Shown here: one piece after another, positions 13,522 to 15,603 of the stretch | Layout: each line of letters begins with the position of its first letter | How positions within the stretch are numbered: the first letter of the stretch is position 1 | Assembly (NCBI GenBank): GCA_902767385.1 | Contig: CACXHA010000012.1 | Location: 1 to 15,603 of the forward strand | DNA length: 15,603 nucleotides | Direction: 5' to 3' | DNA from: an uncultured Elusimicrobium sp. | GTDB lineage: Bacteria; Elusimicrobiota; Elusimicrobia; Elusimicrobiales; Elusimicrobiaceae | Translations under genes and position numbers: made by a program | Notes under the pieces: model-generated | Databases searched by the model: none | What the model was told of the DNA's origin: nothing | Seen by the model: the letters and a program-made list of their open reading frames with translations, nothing else

Positions 13522-14466
13522 ATGAAAAAACTAGTTGTTATGATGCTAATTGGTTTGTTAGCTATTCCTGGTTTAATGGCGCAAACCACTAAAAAAAATA
13601 ACTCTAAAAAAGAGAAAGTAGAGATGATTATTATAGAATCCGGGGAATATGATGCCGGGAAAGAGGATCCTCGGTTAACCAACGGATTGGCTAACTATTT
13701 AGGTATGGAACCGGTGGTTACCAAAATCAGCCCTATGCAAGCTATGCAAAATCCTACGATGTCTAATTTAGACTATAGTTTCTTGCCCGTTTATTTGCTT
13801 AAGAAAACAAAAGCTGTTAATACAAAAATGGCCCCGGATGTGAAACGTGGTATTATCCAAGAAACACCGGATTATATTGTACTAACGCACCAAACACAAA
13901 TGGGGGTATACACCAATCCGGAAGCAAAACCTGACTTGATGGAAGTGTTTGTTATGTCCCAATGTCCTTACGGTGTAATGGCAGAAAACGCTATCATTGA
14001 AGCTAAAAAAAGAGGCGATTTCCCCATGGATAAAATGGTGAAAGTCCGCTATATTGTAAGCTATGACCCTCAAAACGGTTTTTCTAGCTTGCATGGTGCG
14101 GGTGAATGGGAAGAAGATGTCCGCCAATTGCTCATTGCTAAATACTATCCTACCAAGTTTTGGCAATACTTGTCGGTACGCAACAAAAATTACCACTCCA
14201 GCCGTTGGGATAAGGCCATGAAGGAAGTAGGTATCAACCCGAACAAAATTATGAAGAAATTTGATACCGAAGGATTGGAACTTTTAAAAGCGGAAGCCGA
14301 ATATGGAAAACAATATGGAATCAGTGCTTCTCCTACCTTCTTGTGGGAAGGCAAAGTGCAGACCGATTTTGGCGGGGCTGCGCAAATTGATGGCTTCTCT
14401 TTCTTGAATCCGAGTCGTGCCCTAGGTGGTGGCGCTGCTGCCCAAGCTCCGGCCGGTAGCTGCTAA
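13522..14466 (+). CDS. Exported thioredoxin-fold protein with a lone active-site Cys and a C-terminal Cys
   Basis: The 314-residue protein follows a strong AAAGGAG site and has a signal peptide (about 1-20). A 110-residue N-terminal region of unknown type precedes a thioredoxin/DsbA-like fold: strand L-M-E-V-F-V-M-S, then Q147-C-P-Y-G151, where the second cysteine of CxxC is replaced by Gly, an inserted helical region, and a cis-Pro motif S-A-S-P271-T-F. The only two cysteines are Cys148 and Cys314, the very last residue, at the end of a flexible Gly/Ala/Pro-rich tail. The tail cysteine could act as a resolving or substrate-linked partner to Cys148. It could catalyse thiol-disulfide exchange for exported operon products such as TadB's N-terminal domain. 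A strong terminator follows it. Fold call fairly firm, role inferred. Confidence 0.8.
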   Translation: MKKLVVMMLIGLLAIPGLMAQTTKKNNSKKEKVEMIIIESGEYDAGKEDPRLTNGLANYLGMEPVVTKISPMQAMQNPTMSNLDYSFLPVYLLKKTKAVNTKMAPDVKRGIIQETPDYIVLTHQTQMGVYTNPEAKPDLMEVFVMSQCPYGVMAENAIIEAKKRGDFPMDKMVKVRYIVSYDPQNGFSSLHGAGEWEEDVRQLLIAKYYPTKFWQYLSVRNKNYHSSRWDKAMKEVGINPNKIMKKFDTEGLELLKAEAEYGKQYGISASPTFLWEGKVQTDFGGAAQIDGFSFLNPSRALGGGAAAQAPAGSC

Positions 14467-14485
14467 TAACAAAAAGTTTTTAAGC

Positions 14486-14519
14486 ATAGGGGCTGGGCTT
14501 TGAGCTCCGCCCCTATTTT
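14486..14519 (+). terminator. Rho-independent terminator closing the Tad operon
   Basis: The arms ATAGGGGC (14486-14493) and GCCCCTAT (14509-14516) pair perfectly over 8 bp. Inside, after one mismatch, five more pairs (one G-T) close a TTG loop. Four T follow the stem (14516-14519), then GC and an A-run. It begins 20 nt after the thiol-protein stop codon and separates the operon from the next sensor gene. Confidence 0.85.
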
Positions 14520-14560
14520 GCAAAAAGCTGTTTTAATTTTGCGCATAAACGGTAAACAAA

Positions 14561-15603
14561 ATGAAAATAAAATTTTTTCAAGGTTTGTTTGTAAAAGCGG
14601 TGTTGGTACTAAGTCTTATTTCTATAGTGCCTGTACTCTTCATCGGTTACCGTATTATGCGCACCAATAGTCATTTGCTTACCAATGAACTATTGCAAAA
14701 ACAACAAATGATAGCGGTTCGATTGGCTTCTACCGTACGTAATGCCTTAGCCATTAAAGAGCAATTATTGGCGGAATTTGCAGATTTACATACCGATTTT
14801 GGAAGTTATCCTCTAATTAGCCAAGAAGATTTAGATTATTTACGCCTTCGCCATCCCGCTTTGTTTTATGTAGCCGTGTTTTCTGCCAAAGGGAAAAAAA
14901 TATTTGATACGGGTGCTATTCCAAAACAAAGGGATTATTCCCAAGTTTTACAACAGATGCAGCAGTCCTGTTTGGAGGGGAATAAGTTTGTGAGTGATGT
15001 ATTTTTTGAGGGGAATATCCCGTTTGTTTGGCTAGCCGTTCCGCTGCACCGTAAGGTAGATGATCCAACCGTTACGGGGGTATTGGCAAGTGCACTGTAT
15101 GTGGAAGATATCAGTAAGTCGTTATTGCAAGCGTATCCACTGGATATGGACGCGGTGTTGGTTTCTCGGCAAGGAGATCTTCTTTCTTACAATGGGGCCC
15201 CGGGAGGGTTGACGTCTTCCGATATGGACCAATTACATCGAACTTTGCGTGCAATAGATGAAAAATTAAAGGGAAATGATAATGGGGAAGTTTCGTTAGT
15301 TAGCAAGAACAACATATTAGTTTCTATTGCGCGTGTACCAGAAGTGGATTGGCGTATTTATGTATTTCAAGCCGCCAGTTTGCCTTTGCAATTATTTATG
15401 GACGGTATTTTTCACTTTTCGTCATGGGATGTAGTATGGGTAGCGGGCGTGATGTTGTTGTTTGTGGGGGTTGTCAGTTATTTAGTGATTATTCCCATTA
15501 CACGTCCCCTGGAACGCTTGCGTGCGGCAGCGGTTAAACTACGAGAAAATGATGATTTTATTGTCAATCGCCAAGATATTGAAATCCCTCACAATGAAAT
15601 TGG
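14561..15603 (+). CDS. Membrane sensor with Cache-like domain and HAMP, 3' end outside the window
   Basis: The frame is open from ATG 14561 to the window end (347 codons), so the output domain is not visible. Helix 1 (about 11-30, V-L-S-L-I-S-I-V-P-V-L-F-I-G-Y) is followed by an extracytoplasmic region of about 250 residues that looks like a double Cache domain: a long N-terminal helix, F-Y-V-A-V-F-S-A-K-G-K near 105, and a second lobe with A-V-L-V-S-R-Q-G-D-L-L and D-W-R-I-Y-V-F-Q. Helix 2 is at about 292-314, then a HAMP start (I-T-R-P-L-E-R-L-R-A-A-A) ending at N-E-I-G. Such proteins are usually chemoreceptors, histidine kinases, diguanylate cyclases or PP2C-type phosphatases; I cannot tell which. 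No clear ribosome binding site or promoter is visible. It lies beyond the terminator, so it is probably a separate unit. Confidence 0.85.
   Translation, partial: MKIKFFQGLFVKAVLVLSLISIVPVLFIGYRIMRTNSHLLTNELLQKQQMIAVRLASTVRNALAIKEQLLAEFADLHTDFGSYPLISQEDLDYLRLRHPALFYVAVFSAKGKKIFDTGAIPKQRDYSQVLQQMQQSCLEGNKFVSDVFFEGNIPFVWLAVPLHRKVDDPTVTGVLASALYVEDISKSLLQAYPLDMDAVLVSRQGDLLSYNGAPGGLTSSDMDQLHRTLRAIDEKLKGNDNGEVSLVSKNNILVSIARVPEVDWRIYVFQAASLPLQLFMDGIFHFSSWDVVWVAGVMLLFVGVVSYLVIIPITRPLERLRAAAVKLRENDDFIVNRQDIEIPHNEI

Noticed and set aside
14518..14549. Promoter for the downstream sensor (TTGCAA with CATAAA)
   Set aside because: The spacing is 20 nt and the -10 matches only 4 of 6 bases; not strong enough to call.
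15349..15537. Short frame encoding a 62-residue Cys-rich peptide on the + strand
   Set aside because: It overlaps the HAMP sensor in another frame, and the sensor frame is clearly the coding one.

Overview
The window reads as one stretch of chromosome from a diderm (Gram-negative-type) bacterium, and all supported genes lie on the + strand. My best guess is Elusimicrobiota, of the gut-associated kind. The basis is the combination of a PorV/PorQ-family outer membrane protein, a large surface protein built from FlgD-like Ig modules, and a Tad pilus locus in moderately AT-rich DNA. That assignment is inference from gene content; no rRNA or other marker gene is present.

Layout. Positions 1-2289 hold the 3' part of a large exported surface protein whose start is outside the window. 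A probable extended -10 promoter at 2299-2307 precedes a PorV/PorQ-like protein (2330-3307). Three nucleotides after its stop comes a 59-residue Flp-type prepilin that is easily overlooked (3311-3490). It is followed by a second Flp prepilin (3514-3738), a TadE-like pseudopilin (3742-4227), CpaB/RcpC (4267-5022), a very short secretin (5034-5780), a TadZ/CpaE-TadA/CpaF fusion ATPase (5788-8106), TadB with a long exported N-terminal domain (8114-9736), TadC (9733-10620) and a secreted TPR protein (10630-12102). Next are a HAMP-PAS membrane sensor with no catalytic output domain (12116-13222), an 89-residue two-helix membrane protein (13240-13509) and an exported thioredoxin-fold protein (13522-14466). 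A clear intrinsic terminator at 14486-14519 closes the unit. After it, a second membrane sensor (Cache-like domain plus HAMP) starts at 14561 and runs off the window end.

From 2330 to 14466 the largest gap between genes is 39 nt and most are under 20 nt, so I read this as one operon of about 12 kb. In a Tad system the Flp pilins and TadE pseudopilin are inserted in the inner membrane and cleaved, TadA powers assembly on the TadB/TadC platform, TadZ places the machine, and the pilus leaves through the secretin with CpaB as an accessory. The TPR protein is probably an assembly or pilotin-like factor. The membrane sensor, small membrane protein and thiol protein are the unusual additions. No prepilin peptidase (TadV/CpaA) is present here, so it must lie elsewhere.

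No stretch over 300 bases lacks a gene. I saw no tRNA, rRNA, CRISPR array, insertion sequence or attachment site.
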